Source: Chloroflexota bacterium (lineage in GTDB: Bacteria; Chloroflexota; Dehalococcoidia; Lucifugimonadales; Lucifugimonadaceae). From it: DNA of 46,227 nucleotides. Positions 18,412-27,400 of the stretch are shown one piece after another. Each line of letters starts with the position of its first letter. Within the stretch, counting starts at the first letter, position 1. Position numbers and translations under genes: made by a program. Where the stretch lies: contig JABMNO010000064.1 in assembly GCA_013204555.1 (NCBI GenBank), positions 1 through 46,227 of the forward strand, given 5' to 3'. Below the pieces are notes generated by a model. It ran no database searches. It was not told where the DNA came from and worked only from the letters and a program-made list of their open reading frames with translations.

Positions 18412-19985
18412 GGTGCGGACGCCCCCATCCGACCAAGGACTGTGACACGGTCGTTCTCGTACGCAATGCTGAATCCCGCCTCAATCAGGCCTGCGGGAGG
18501 CTCTGGCACAATCTGGTTGTCCAGGAAGATGTACTGGATGTTTTCCTGCGCCACTATCGACTCGACTTCGGCTCTGGTGACAGCACTGTCGATGAGACGA
18601 TTTGCTTGCCTGCCCTGGCGCTGCTCTTCCTCGAAAATCAAGAATTCTTCTGTGGCGCTATAGGCCTGGATATGGGTGTATCCCTCAATCCACCAACCGA
18701 AATTGTGGCCCCGTATCGCCCGCGATGATACTGCCCGACCGTTTGCGTCACCGTTAACTCTCAACCAATCCAAGCCGCCAACTACCTGATGATCCAGCAC
18801 CCGGTACCAGTCGCCCGCGATCAGGGTGCGGCGATGACCAAGGGCCAGCATCAGCAGTACCGCAAGAAACGCGCCAAATAGCGCGAGCGTCCTCAGTCCA
18901 GACTGATTCGATGACCATCGCTTATAAGCCCAGCTGCTGGCAATCCCCAGCCAGAGCACGAGCGCCACTTCCATCAACTCCAGGAATCGGAGTTCCAGCA
19001 GGCCAAGAATACCAACGATCGCGAGCAACGAAAGCGCTACGGCAACCTCGAACACGGCACCACGTATCTTGATCCGGGAGACAAATACGCCGATAGACAC
19101 AATCGATGCGGCAAGCCAGAATATCGACTCCCACCGCCACCCTGTGTCGAAGAAATCGAAAAGCTGCCCGTATGTCAGACCCGGTGTCCCGGATGGAGCC
19201 TGGCCCGATTCCAGAAAATAAGATGAGTACACAAAGACCATTGGCAGCGCCAGAAGGACGCCCGGGACCACCCACCAAAGTAGTGGCGTCAGGTTGATCC
19301 GCTGTCTCCCACCACTTGCCCCGTAGATCCTCCACTGAGCCAGTATCACCACCACGGGCACTGCGATGGCGAGTCCCACCACGGCCATTGCATGCGTCGC
19401 CACTGTGAGGCCGGTGAGAAGTCCGGCTGCGAGTAGCCAGCGACTATTCCGTTGTTCTATCCCCTGGCCCAACGCCACCAGCGTCATCAACAGGAATCCG
19501 GTGCCCGCCAGTTGCGGATACCCCCCAAATGACAGCACTTCAGCGTGGTACGGCGAGAGCGTTGGCAACACTGCGAGGCCAACGGCCAGCCGCCAGGGCA
19601 GTATGCGTCTAAAAAGGAAGTAGAGCGGCACCGCCACCAACAGCGAGGATGCGAAACCGATCAGTTTGAGCGAGAGCATTGCGCCAACGATGCGCGCAAG
19701 CACCCCAACACCAAATGGAATGATGGGAGGGTACTGGTCTAAGCCTGCCTTGATATCGTCTCCGGTCAGCATCTGGTGGCCAAATGCCAGCCACTGGCCG
19801 CCGTCGGAGCCCGGAGGCGCTGCGAAGTTGGTGAACTGCGCCCATCGGTACACCGCCACCAGAAACAGAACTCCCAGTAGCACCCAGATTCCCGAAGAAC
19901 TGGCGGATTCCGCCGTCAGGTTCTTTAAACGTCGGTTAAATGCGTCGCCAACCGAAGACGAAGATTCGTCCGCTCTTGAGTTCAT
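18408..19985 (-). CDS. Polytopic GT-C-like membrane glycosyltransferase candidate
   Basis: This 525-residue protein has about eleven to twelve hydrophobic segments. An early luminal loop carries an acidic site (PPGSDGGQW) right after the first helix, and a soluble C-terminal tail of about 120 residues follows (ESIVAQENIQYIFLDNQ). This layout is that of GT-C glycosyltransferases (PMT/ArnT/GT39-like), which use polyprenyl-phosphate sugars outside the membrane. No family name can be fixed from sequence alone. It is tightly packed (7 bases after the oxidoreductase gene; ATGA overlap with the flippase-like gene). It is the best candidate for transferring sugar onto an exported acceptor. Confidence 0.6.
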   Translation of the reverse strand: MNSRADESSSSVGDAFNRRLKNLTAESASSSGIWVLLGVLFLVAVYRWAQFTNFAAPPGSDGGQWLAFGHQMLTGDDIKAGLDQYPPIIPFGVGVLARIVGAMLSLKLIGFASSLLVAVPLYFLFRRILPWRLAVGLAVLPTLSPYHAEVLSFGGYPQLAGTGFLLMTLVALGQGIEQRNSRWLLAAGLLTGLTVATHAMAVVGLAIAVPVVVILAQWRIYGASGGRQRINLTPLLWWVVPGVLLALPMVFVYSSYFLESGQAPSGTPGLTYGQLFDFFDTGWRWESIFWLAASIVSIGVFVSRIKIRGAVFEVAVALSLLAIVGILGLLELRFLELMEVALVLWLGIASSWAYKRWSSNQSGLRTLALFGAFLAVLLMLALGHRRTLIAGDWYRVLDHQVVGGLDWLRVNGDANGRAVSSRAIRGHNFGWWIEGYTHIQAYSATEEFLIFEEEQRQGRQANRLIDSAVTRAEVESIVAQENIQYIFLDNQIVPEPPAGLIEAGFSIAYENDRVTVLGRMGASAP

Positions 19986-19992
19986 CTTTCTG

Positions 19993-21012
19993 TCATTCAG
20001 CCTTCGCGAGAATCGATTCCATCAGTTGCACCACTCTGGTTCCGTCTTCTGCGGTAGTTGGAGGGGATGCGTCCCCATCAACAGCATCAATGAACTGAGA
20101 TACGAGTCTTCCGTGTCCGTAGTCGCCTTTGCCGCCTAGAACTCTCAAACCCGATGAAATCGTCCCGCCCCAATGCTGGAGCGTTGTCCGAAGACTCACG
20201 CCCACTACATCTCTTCGATTGTGAGCCGTTTCGGCGGGCAGATCGATCAGGATGTCTCGGAAAAGATCGATGATCAGAATTTTCTTCTCGCAGATGAGGC
20301 CGACGTACCACTCCGACAGTGGAGCGCCTGTTGTCATTGATAGCGTTGCGTCGCCCCGCTCGCCCACCAACTGAGCCTCGGTCCGTTCGACCGGCTGGCC
20401 GCTGGGTGAGTTGCGCTGGTCGCGCCATGCGCTCACCACGTCCAGTTCTCCCACGAAATCCCGCATCAGATAGAGCAAGTGCGGAGCTTCGTCAAAGAAC
20501 AGGCCACCGGGGAGATCTTCGTACCAGGTTGGTAGTCGCCGACTCCAACTACTGAGCTGGACTCCGGATGCTGAGATCACGGCTCCGGCCCGACCAGACT
20601 CGACCATCTCGCGTGCGCGTCTGGTGGAGTTGGCGTAAAGGAAATTGTGGGAGGGCGAGACGGTCAATCCTGCCTCGCGCGCCTGCGCCGCAACTTTTTC
20701 ACCGTCCGCGGCAATCACGGTGAATGGCTTCTCCACCAGGACGTGCTTCCCGGCGCTCAGGCACTGCGTGATCAACTCAAAGTGCGACTGAGGTGGGGTG
20801 CAGATAACGACCGTATCGATGGGTTGAGCCAAAAGCTCGTCCACACTGGAGTGAAATGCAGTCGCTCCGTACTTCCGGGCAGCGACATTCGCCCGATCGG
20901 GACTGCGGTCAAACACAGCCGTTACGTTGGCGTTCTTTGCCTTCTTCAGGGCCGGTAGGTGGCGATCTGTCGCGACCCATCCAGCGCCAATCACACCCAC
21001 ATTAACCGTCAA
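19993..21012 (-). CDS. Gfo/Idh/MocA family oxidoreductase
   Basis: This 339-residue protein has an NAD(P)-binding Rossmann start (VGVIGAGWVATDRH) and the family motif EKPFT about residue 95. The C-terminal alpha/beta domain is of Gfo/Idh/MocA type. Such enzymes oxidise or epimerise sugars, often nucleotide sugars in surface-glycan pathways. Translation probably starts at a TTG (21012) inside the end of the upstream glycosyltransferase gene, an 11-base overlap. The next gene is 7 bases away. Context suggests it makes a modified sugar for the glycan of this cluster. Confidence 0.88.
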   Translation of the reverse strand: MTVNVGVIGAGWVATDRHLPALKKAKNANVTAVFDRSPDRANVAARKYGATAFHSSVDELLAQPIDTVVICTPPQSHFELITQCLSAGKHVLVEKPFTVIAADGEKVAAQAREAGLTVSPSHNFLYANSTRRAREMVESGRAGAVISASGVQLSSWSRRLPTWYEDLPGGLFFDEAPHLLYLMRDFVGELDVVSAWRDQRNSPSGQPVERTEAQLVGERGDATLSMTTGAPLSEWYVGLICEKKILIIDLFRDILIDLPAETAHNRRDVVGVSLRTTLQHWGGTISSGLRVLGGKGDYGHGRLVSQFIDAVDGDASPPTTAEDGTRVVQLMESILAKAE

Positions 21013-22147
21013 CTCTGCCGCCTACCATCTCGCAATACAGGGTCTCTGTACGGTCGACCACTCGCTCCCACGTGTACTCATCCCGCACCTTAGTTAGATT
21101 CCGTTGCCCCATCGCCGCTGCTCGCTCGCGATCGCTCAGAATATCTACGATTGCTCTCGCCAGCGTCTGGGAGTCACCAACTGGCGTTAGGTAACCGTTC
21201 TGTCCATCAGTAATCAATTCTGGCGTGCCACCTACCGGCGTAGCAACAACTGGCAGTCCTGTGGCCATTGCTTCCAGAACGGTCAGTGGCATCCCTTCCA
21301 ATGTTGAAGGACGCGTGAACACGCTGGCAGCCCGCAAAAGATCTGGAACGTCCGACCGGTGTCCCAGAAACTCTACCGAATCTTCGACCCCAAGACTTGT
21401 AGCAAGTTTGCGCAGGCTTGAGTTCATTGGCCCGTCGCCGGCGATCACGAATCTTGCTTCTGGGACCTTCGAGAGAACTTCTGGAACAGACTTTACTAGC
21501 GTATCCATCCCTTTGTTGGGGACGAGCCTGCCCACCGCCAACACAGTTGGTATTTCCGGCACACTCTCAGCGGGAGAGAACACCGCCGTATCAACACCGT
21601 TTGGTATCACCTGGACCGAGGCTGGATTGGCGCCAAGAGTACCGGCATGCGAGGCGACTGCCTCTGAAACGCCAGTGATCTGATCGGCCGCCCTCACTAT
21701 GCATCGGCCAACTGTCTTTTCGTAAAGCGCCGTCAATGCTTTCACTGCTGATGGGCCACCTCCCATGTCACCGAGATGGAGCGTCAGCAGCATGGGTGTG
21801 GAGCTGAACCTGGCAACCAGCGCTGCGGCTTCTGAGTTCCGGAAGAAAAGGTTGTGGACGTGAATCAGATCAGGCTTGAAACTACGTAGCTGCGATATAA
21901 GAGCGGGAATCGCAAGTACCGACACAGCGAATTGCACGCCTACGATTCCAGTGAGATCGACAGCCGGAACGCGGGTTATTCTGAGGTTGCAGCGCTCTTC
22001 TCGGCGTTCGCCGCCTCTGGTTCGGAGGGTTAGCACACTGACATGGTGACCGCGATCCACCATCCCGCGGCTCAACTGGTCGACTACGACTTCAACACCG
22101 CCACCTGAGTGCGGCGGAAAGTAATCAGTCAGCATCAGGATGCGCAT
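21002..22147 (-). CDS. GT4 family glycosyltransferase
   Basis: A 381-residue GT-B fold retaining glycosyltransferase. The N-terminal domain begins ILMLTDYFPPHSGGGVEVVV, where the Gly-rich loop binds donor phosphate. The C-terminal domain has AVGRLVPNKGMDTLV, FVIAGDGP, and the E-x7-E motif in PSTLEGMPLTVLEAMATG (both Glu conserved). There is no membrane helix, so it works at the inner face of the membrane. An aggatc site precedes the ATG. The gene is 23 bases from the GT2 gene and overlaps the oxidoreductase gene. Confidence 0.9.
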   Translation of the reverse strand: MRILMLTDYFPPHSGGGVEVVVDQLSRGMVDRGHHVSVLTLRTRGGERREERCNLRITRVPAVDLTGIVGVQFAVSVLAIPALISQLRSFKPDLIHVHNLFFRNSEAAALVARFSSTPMLLTLHLGDMGGGPSAVKALTALYEKTVGRCIVRAADQITGVSEAVASHAGTLGANPASVQVIPNGVDTAVFSPAESVPEIPTVLAVGRLVPNKGMDTLVKSVPEVLSKVPEARFVIAGDGPMNSSLRKLATSLGVEDSVEFLGHRSDVPDLLRAASVFTRPSTLEGMPLTVLEAMATGLPVVATPVGGTPELITDGQNGYLTPVGDSQTLARAIVDILSDRERAAAMGQRNLTKVRDEYTWERVVDRTETLYCEMVGGRVDG

Positions 22148-22170
22148 TGCAGATCCTGGCGGTCAGTTGT

Positions 22171-22971
22171 TCAGGATAGCCGTCGACGTGCCAAGTGCAG
22201 CAGGTTGATGATGCCATCCCGCCAGACGTTCAGCTTGGAGTCACCAACGCGGTATCTGTACGTAATCGGCACTTCAGCGCATCGGGCCTTGAGCCTGGAT
22301 CCAGCTTCCAGCTTGATCTCTTGTGAGAGCGCCATGCCGCCAGCTTTTAGATTCATGCGGTCCAGTAGCTCCGCCCGGAACACCCACATCCCCGACTGCG
22401 AGTCCTTGAACGGATGACGGAACAAAACACGAGTCAAGCCAGTAAGAAGGGCATTACCAATCTTATTCCGCTTGCTCATCACACCATTGGTCATGAGCGT
22501 GAGTCTGTTCGTGTTTATGAAGTCTAGTTCATCATCATGCAGTCGACTGACCAGTTCGGGCATCACGTCAGATGGGTAAGTGCTGTCGGCATCCATAGTG
22601 CAGATAAACGCACCACGGGCTTCTTTGAAGCCACGCCTGTAAGCATTGCCGTAGCCACGCTTATCCTCTGATATAACACGGGCGCCAACATCTGTGGCAA
22701 TCTCAGCAGTGCGATCGGTTGAGCCATTGTCGACTACAACTATCTCAACGCGGAAACCCCGCTTCTCGAACTCGTGAACCGGCACATTTGCGATTGTCTC
22801 GCCAATTGCCGCTTCTTCGTTCAGCGCTGGCATAACGATGGACACCAGATCTGGTTCCCGCAACTCTGCAGCAACTGGCGTCTTCACGGCGCCTGCCGTC
22901 GCAGTTGATCGCGACAAAGCCGACTCAGCTCGTGCTGAGATCGACTCTGGCTTTCGCGTTGCTGTGGACAT
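22171..22971 (-). CDS. GT2 glycosyltransferase, Dpm1-like
   Basis: This 266-residue protein has a GT-A core. The nucleotide-binding strand is SIVMPALNEEAAIGETI, followed by VVVDNGSTDRT and the acidic metal motif CTMDADSTYPSDV. The size, lack of a C-terminal membrane domain, and the QSGMWVFRAELLD acceptor region match dolichol/polyprenyl-phosphate sugar synthases (Dpm1/PpmA type). It would make a polyprenyl-phosphate-linked sugar, the donor needed by a GT-C enzyme, and such a candidate lies three genes downstream. The lipoprotein gene ends 19 bases upstream. Confidence 0.87.
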   Translation of the reverse strand: MSTATRKPESISARAESALSRSTATAGAVKTPVAAELREPDLVSIVMPALNEEAAIGETIANVPVHEFEKRGFRVEIVVVDNGSTDRTAEIATDVGARVISEDKRGYGNAYRRGFKEARGAFICTMDADSTYPSDVMPELVSRLHDDELDFINTNRLTLMTNGVMSKRNKIGNALLTGLTRVLFRHPFKDSQSGMWVFRAELLDRMNLKAGGMALSQEIKLEAGSRLKARCAEVPITYRYRVGDSKLNVWRDGIINLLHLARRRLS

Positions 22972-22990
22972 CGTGCTCTAGTCGTCCGCC

Positions 22991-24394
22991 CTATGCCGCT
23001 GGAACCGCGGTCGGCTCAACTGTTGGTTCTACAGTCGGTTCTGCAGTTGGCTCGGGAACGGCGGTCGGTTCGGGTGTGGCTGTGGGCGGAACCGCGGTCG
23101 GCTCGGACACGACGGTTGGCTCAGGAACCGCTGTAGCCGGTATCGGCGTCGGCACAAATGGCGTCGGGACCACTCCGCCCCGCGATGCGAAGAAGTATGG
23201 ATCTGGAGCTGCTTTCAACCGCGTCATGAACTGGTTCAGATCAGAAGAACTCAAGTACGTGTAGTAAGTCGAGATCGCCACACGCAGTGGCCGAGTCTGA
23301 TCCAGGTAATAGCCGAATTTATCGATACGGTTGCGGAGACCAGGGAAAGCCCGCTGCATGTACTCAGAAACGTTAGTCTCATCAGCATAGTTATCGGCGA
23401 GTTGGTCGAATGGACCATCGTAGTAGTCATTCCGGTTCACGGAAAGCCGCCGTATCGCAGCCAGGACTTTCCGGTTACCGTGCGCCTGATCAACATAGAA
23501 CGCGAATCCACTCTTCTTCGCCAGCAGCACATCATCTTCGTGCCCTACAAGTGGGTTCAACGTGTCTGGAATCACTTCTTCTTCATTCAAAACCCAGAAG
23601 AAGTAATTCTCTACCCGGTTGAACAACAGGAAGAACTGGAGACCAGACTCATCAAATGTACGTTGGATAAATGTCTCACCGATACCCAGTGGGAATGTCT
23701 GCGGGCGATCCTGACGGAGCTCATGGAACTTAAATTTGACGGTCTTCCCTTGAAACTCAACGTTGTAAGCATACGGTTCGACTTTGCGAACGAAGACGCC
23801 GTCCGGTTCATTGAAGAACTTGGAACGGGTGATTCCGTCTCTCTGCCCCACCGGGAACTCTTCAAACTCGAAATACGCGAACGAGAGTTCACCATCATCA
23901 CGAGCCCCGGCCGGGAGGCGGATGTTGCCCCAGAACTGACGCTCTTCGGCGTAGAGCACGAAGTAGTAGTAGTTCTCTGATGGGTAGACGATCACCTCAT
24001 CAGGCAACCTGTTGAAGATGTGCTTGAAGACCTCATCAACGTTGGTTATGTCCAGGTCGAATGATGAGATTCCCTCAATAATCCTCTGGTTAAACAGCAG
24101 GTACTGATCAGGTTCATCCGCAAACACCACATCAAGACCACTATCGACTGGAACGCTCGGCAGCGTGGAGTCATTTGTGGGGGTTGGAGTTGGTGCCGGA
24201 GTAGCTGTCGGTTCAGGTATCGCTGTCGGAGTAGGGACGTTCTCAAATAACGCGACGGTCGCCTCCAACTGAGGAGTTGCGCCCGCCGTTGCGGTATTTA
24301 CAGGCTCGTTACTGGTCGTGCATGCCATTATCAGCACCAGTGAGAGAGCGAATATCCCCCGACCAAAAAATCTCGGCCGTGAATTTCGGCTCAT
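22991..24394 (-). CDS. Lipoprotein with PT-rich linkers flanking an unknown domain
   Basis: I prefer the ATG at 24394, with gaaagag five bases ahead, over the GTG at 24400. The N-terminus is a lipoprotein signal (FALSLVLIMAC). A Pro/Thr/Ala linker covers about residues 54-77. A domain of some 330 residues rich in Tyr, Phe, Asp and Glu follows (YPSENYYYFVLYAEE, NRVENYFFWVLNEEE), which I do not recognise; these two similar stretches hint at internal duplication. The last ~50 residues are PEPTAVP-type repeats, an unusual place for a wall-spanning linker. It is the gene directly after the giant repeat protein and a natural candidate partner or anchor. Confidence 0.75.
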   Translation of the reverse strand: MSRNSRPRFFGRGIFALSLVLIMACTTSNEPVNTATAGATPQLEATVALFENVPTPTAIPEPTATPAPTPTPTNDSTLPSVPVDSGLDVVFADEPDQYLLFNQRIIEGISSFDLDITNVDEVFKHIFNRLPDEVIVYPSENYYYFVLYAEERQFWGNIRLPAGARDDGELSFAYFEFEEFPVGQRDGITRSKFFNEPDGVFVRKVEPYAYNVEFQGKTVKFKFHELRQDRPQTFPLGIGETFIQRTFDESGLQFFLLFNRVENYFFWVLNEEEVIPDTLNPLVGHEDDVLLAKKSGFAFYVDQAHGNRKVLAAIRRLSVNRNDYYDGPFDQLADNYADETNVSEYMQRAFPGLRNRIDKFGYYLDQTRPLRVAISTYYTYLSSSDLNQFMTRLKAAPDPYFFASRGGVVPTPFVPTPIPATAVPEPTVVSEPTAVPPTATPEPTAVPEPTAEPTVEPTVEPTAVPAA

Positions 24395-24444
24395 TAACAC
24401 TCTTTCAATAGCTTATATGGCGTCTGGGAATCGTTCCGAAGGCA

Positions 24445-24470
24445 CGGGACAACATCTTTCATTTGTCCCG
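24445..24470 (-). terminator. Intercistronic hairpin after the giant gene
   Basis: An 8-bp perfect stem (24445-24452 with 24463-24470, loop 10) starts 2 bases beyond the giant gene's stop. There is no T-tract, so it may be a partial terminator or an mRNA 3'-end stabiliser. Downstream, a weak promoter-like pair (TTCGGA, 17 bases, TATAAG on the minus strand) lies before the lipoprotein gene. Confidence 0.4.
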
Positions 24471-24472
24471 GC

Positions 24473-27400
24473 CTACGGGTTTACGTACGGCTGTGGCGGT
24501 CCGCTCTCATTGAAAAAGCGATCACCATTTCCGTCAATGATGATGTCTTCACCAAGGTCATAGTAGCCATTTCCATTGAAGTCTCTGAAGAAGATGCTCA
24601 ACAGGTCACCAACGGAATTCAAGGAACAGACTGCGGGTTCCGTGTTTACCAGACTGTTGTTCACGTCCAGTATCACTTTATCGGTAGCTACATCGTAGAC
24701 GCCGTTCTTATTTACATCCAATACAAGGTCATCTCCAGCTGACACAATTCCGTCAGCATCGTTATCGAACAGAATCACGTGTGCGGGCAACTCAGACAGA
24801 ATAAACGGCTGTGTGCTGGTCGGGCTATGCCCAACCGGCTGGAAACTCGTTAGTGCTGTCGAAGTCGCATCAATGCTTGATGGCGTCGAGGTCGCTCCAT
24901 CGCCCACTGTCACGTCTCCGTCGCTGTCGACGACAATATCCGTCGTCGTCGCATAGACGGCTGGCGGGATGCTCGATGTTGACGGTACATGTACACGGCT
25001 GAACGGCACGTCGTGACCTACAGATATCGCTGAGAAGTGCAGCCCTGACAGGTCAGGATCGTGCAATCTCGATGCGATTCCGTCGTGAACGTTTGAAGTC
25101 AATGTGTCGTGTTCAATCGAGAACAACGGGTCATGTCCAAACGAAGCGATTGGGTCGTGGCCATTGAACTGCGACGTTGAACCATCGTGGCCTGTTCCTA
25201 CCGACAACAACGGGTCATGCCAACCGCTTATTGCGCCGTCATGGAACCACGTCGTCCGCGGATCGTGCTCCTCAGAGAAGAAGCCATCATGAGCGGTCGA
25301 GACCGCTGCGTTGTGACCACCACCCGACGATAACGCTGGATCGTGCCATCTCGATAGTGAACCATCGTGGGAGAACGACGTCGCTGAGTCATGGTTCTCT
25401 GAGAAGAACGCGTCATGGCCCAATGAAACATTGGCCCGGTGTGTTCCACCGACCGAAAGCGTCGGCTCGTGGAACTTCGAGAAGATTCCATCGTGGATGA
25501 AACTCGTCTTAGGGTCGTGTTGCTCCGAAAGGAACGGGTCGTGGAAGACCGATTCGCTCGGCTTGTGTACTCCGCCCTGGGACAAACCCGGGTCGTGGTA
25601 CACGGACAGCGCACCGTCGTGGATCCATGACGTCGCCACATCGTGCTGCTCGGAGAAGAACGCCGAGTGGCCTAATGAGAGGTTGACCTGGTGCGCGCCA
25701 CCACTCGATATCAGTGGTTGATGAATCGTTGACAAAATCGTGTCATGGTTCGCTGATTCAACCGGGTTGTGCCCACCAAAATCGGAAATCACCGGGTCGT
25801 GGTAGTTAGAGAAGATTCCATCATGAATCCATGAAGTCTTCGGGTCGTGCTGACGAGACAGGAATGGATCATGACCGAACGACCTGAATGCGTCATGGCC
25901 TGTGGCCGAGATCGCAGGGTCGTGGTAGTCCGAGAAGCTTCCATCATGAATCCAGCTTGTGTCAGCGTCATGGTTCTCAGACAGGAACGCGTCATGTCCA
26001 AGAGACTGTGCTGGACGGTGTGCGCCACCAGAGGATCTCACCGGGTCATGCAGAGCTGAACTCGTAGAAGTGTGTGCGTCGGACAGACTTGGGTTGTGGT
26101 TGCCCCACTTGGACTGGTCAGGGTTGTGGTAGTTAGAGACCGCACCATCATGAATCCAGCTGGTTGCCGGATCGTGCTGCTTTGATAGGAACGAATCGTG
26201 CCCAAACGAATCTTGCGGAGCGTGCGAACTAGACTGCGAGTCATCCGGGTCGTGATAGCCGGATAGAGAGCCATCATGAATCCAACTGGTTTCTGTGTCA
26301 TGGTTTTCTGAGAAGAATGGATCATGACCAAATGACTCTGAAGGCTCGTGCCCACCACCTGAGGAGATCACCGCGTCGTGAACCGCTGAAGCGAGCGGAT
26401 CGTGATCGTCGGATGCGATCGGGTTATGACCACCAAATCGTGACACGTCAGGGTTGTGGTATTCGGAGAAGAATCCATCGTGAATCCAACTCGTCTCCGG
26501 GTCATGACCACGGGAGAAGAACGGGTCATGACTGTTTGATTCGGATGCTCTGTGAGCTCCACCGGTCGATGTGACTGGCTTGTGAATCGCGGAAGCGATC
26601 ACGTCATGCGCCCGTGAGGCCTCCGGGTTGTGTCCACCGAATTCTGAAATGTCCGGTGAGTGGAATTTACTAAACAAACCGTCATGAATGAACGACGTAT
26701 TCGCGTCGTGGTTCTCTGAGAAGAAGGCGTCGTGACCGATAGAAATCGTCACATCATGCCCACCCTGTGACTGCGTCGTGTTGTGGGCGAAGGAGAAGAT
26801 TCCATCGTGCACAATCGACGTAGCCGAATCGTGGTTACTTGAGAGTAACGGGTCGTGTGAAACCGACTCTTCCGGTCGGTGCAGACCACCGCTTGAGATC
26901 GCCACGTCGTGCACTGTGGAGAACGCGCCGTCATGGACCTCTGAAGTCAGAGGCAAGTGCTTCTCTGAGAAGAACGCATCATGACCAAATGAGTCAAACG
27001 CGTCGTGCCTGCCACCAGCAGACCTCACCGGGTCATGCTCAGCGGAACTCGCCGCCGAGTGCGCGTTGGATGCGGTTGGGTCGTGCTTGCCGAACTTCGA
27101 CTTGTTTGGCTCGTGTGAGTTGGAGAACAGGCCGTCATGAATCGAGGAACTGGTCGCCACGTGAGATCTGGATTCCAACGGGTCATGACCCGTTGACCTG
27201 ATTGCATCATGGAATCCTGCGTCGGAAATACTCGCCTTGTGAACGCCCGAGTAGGCTCCATCATGTACGTCGGAGCTTTCAGAATCGTGTCCATTAGACA
27301 ACAACGCGTCATGACCAAATGACTTGGCAGGGTCATGCCTTGAAGACACGTCCGGCGAGTGGATGTCTGAGTAGAGACCATCGTGAATCGCCGACGACGT

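Noticed and set aside
23402..23980. 192-codon open frame antisense to the lipoprotein gene
   Set aside because: The sense frame has a signal peptide, lipobox and linker structure, and the antisense frame shows no such organisation.
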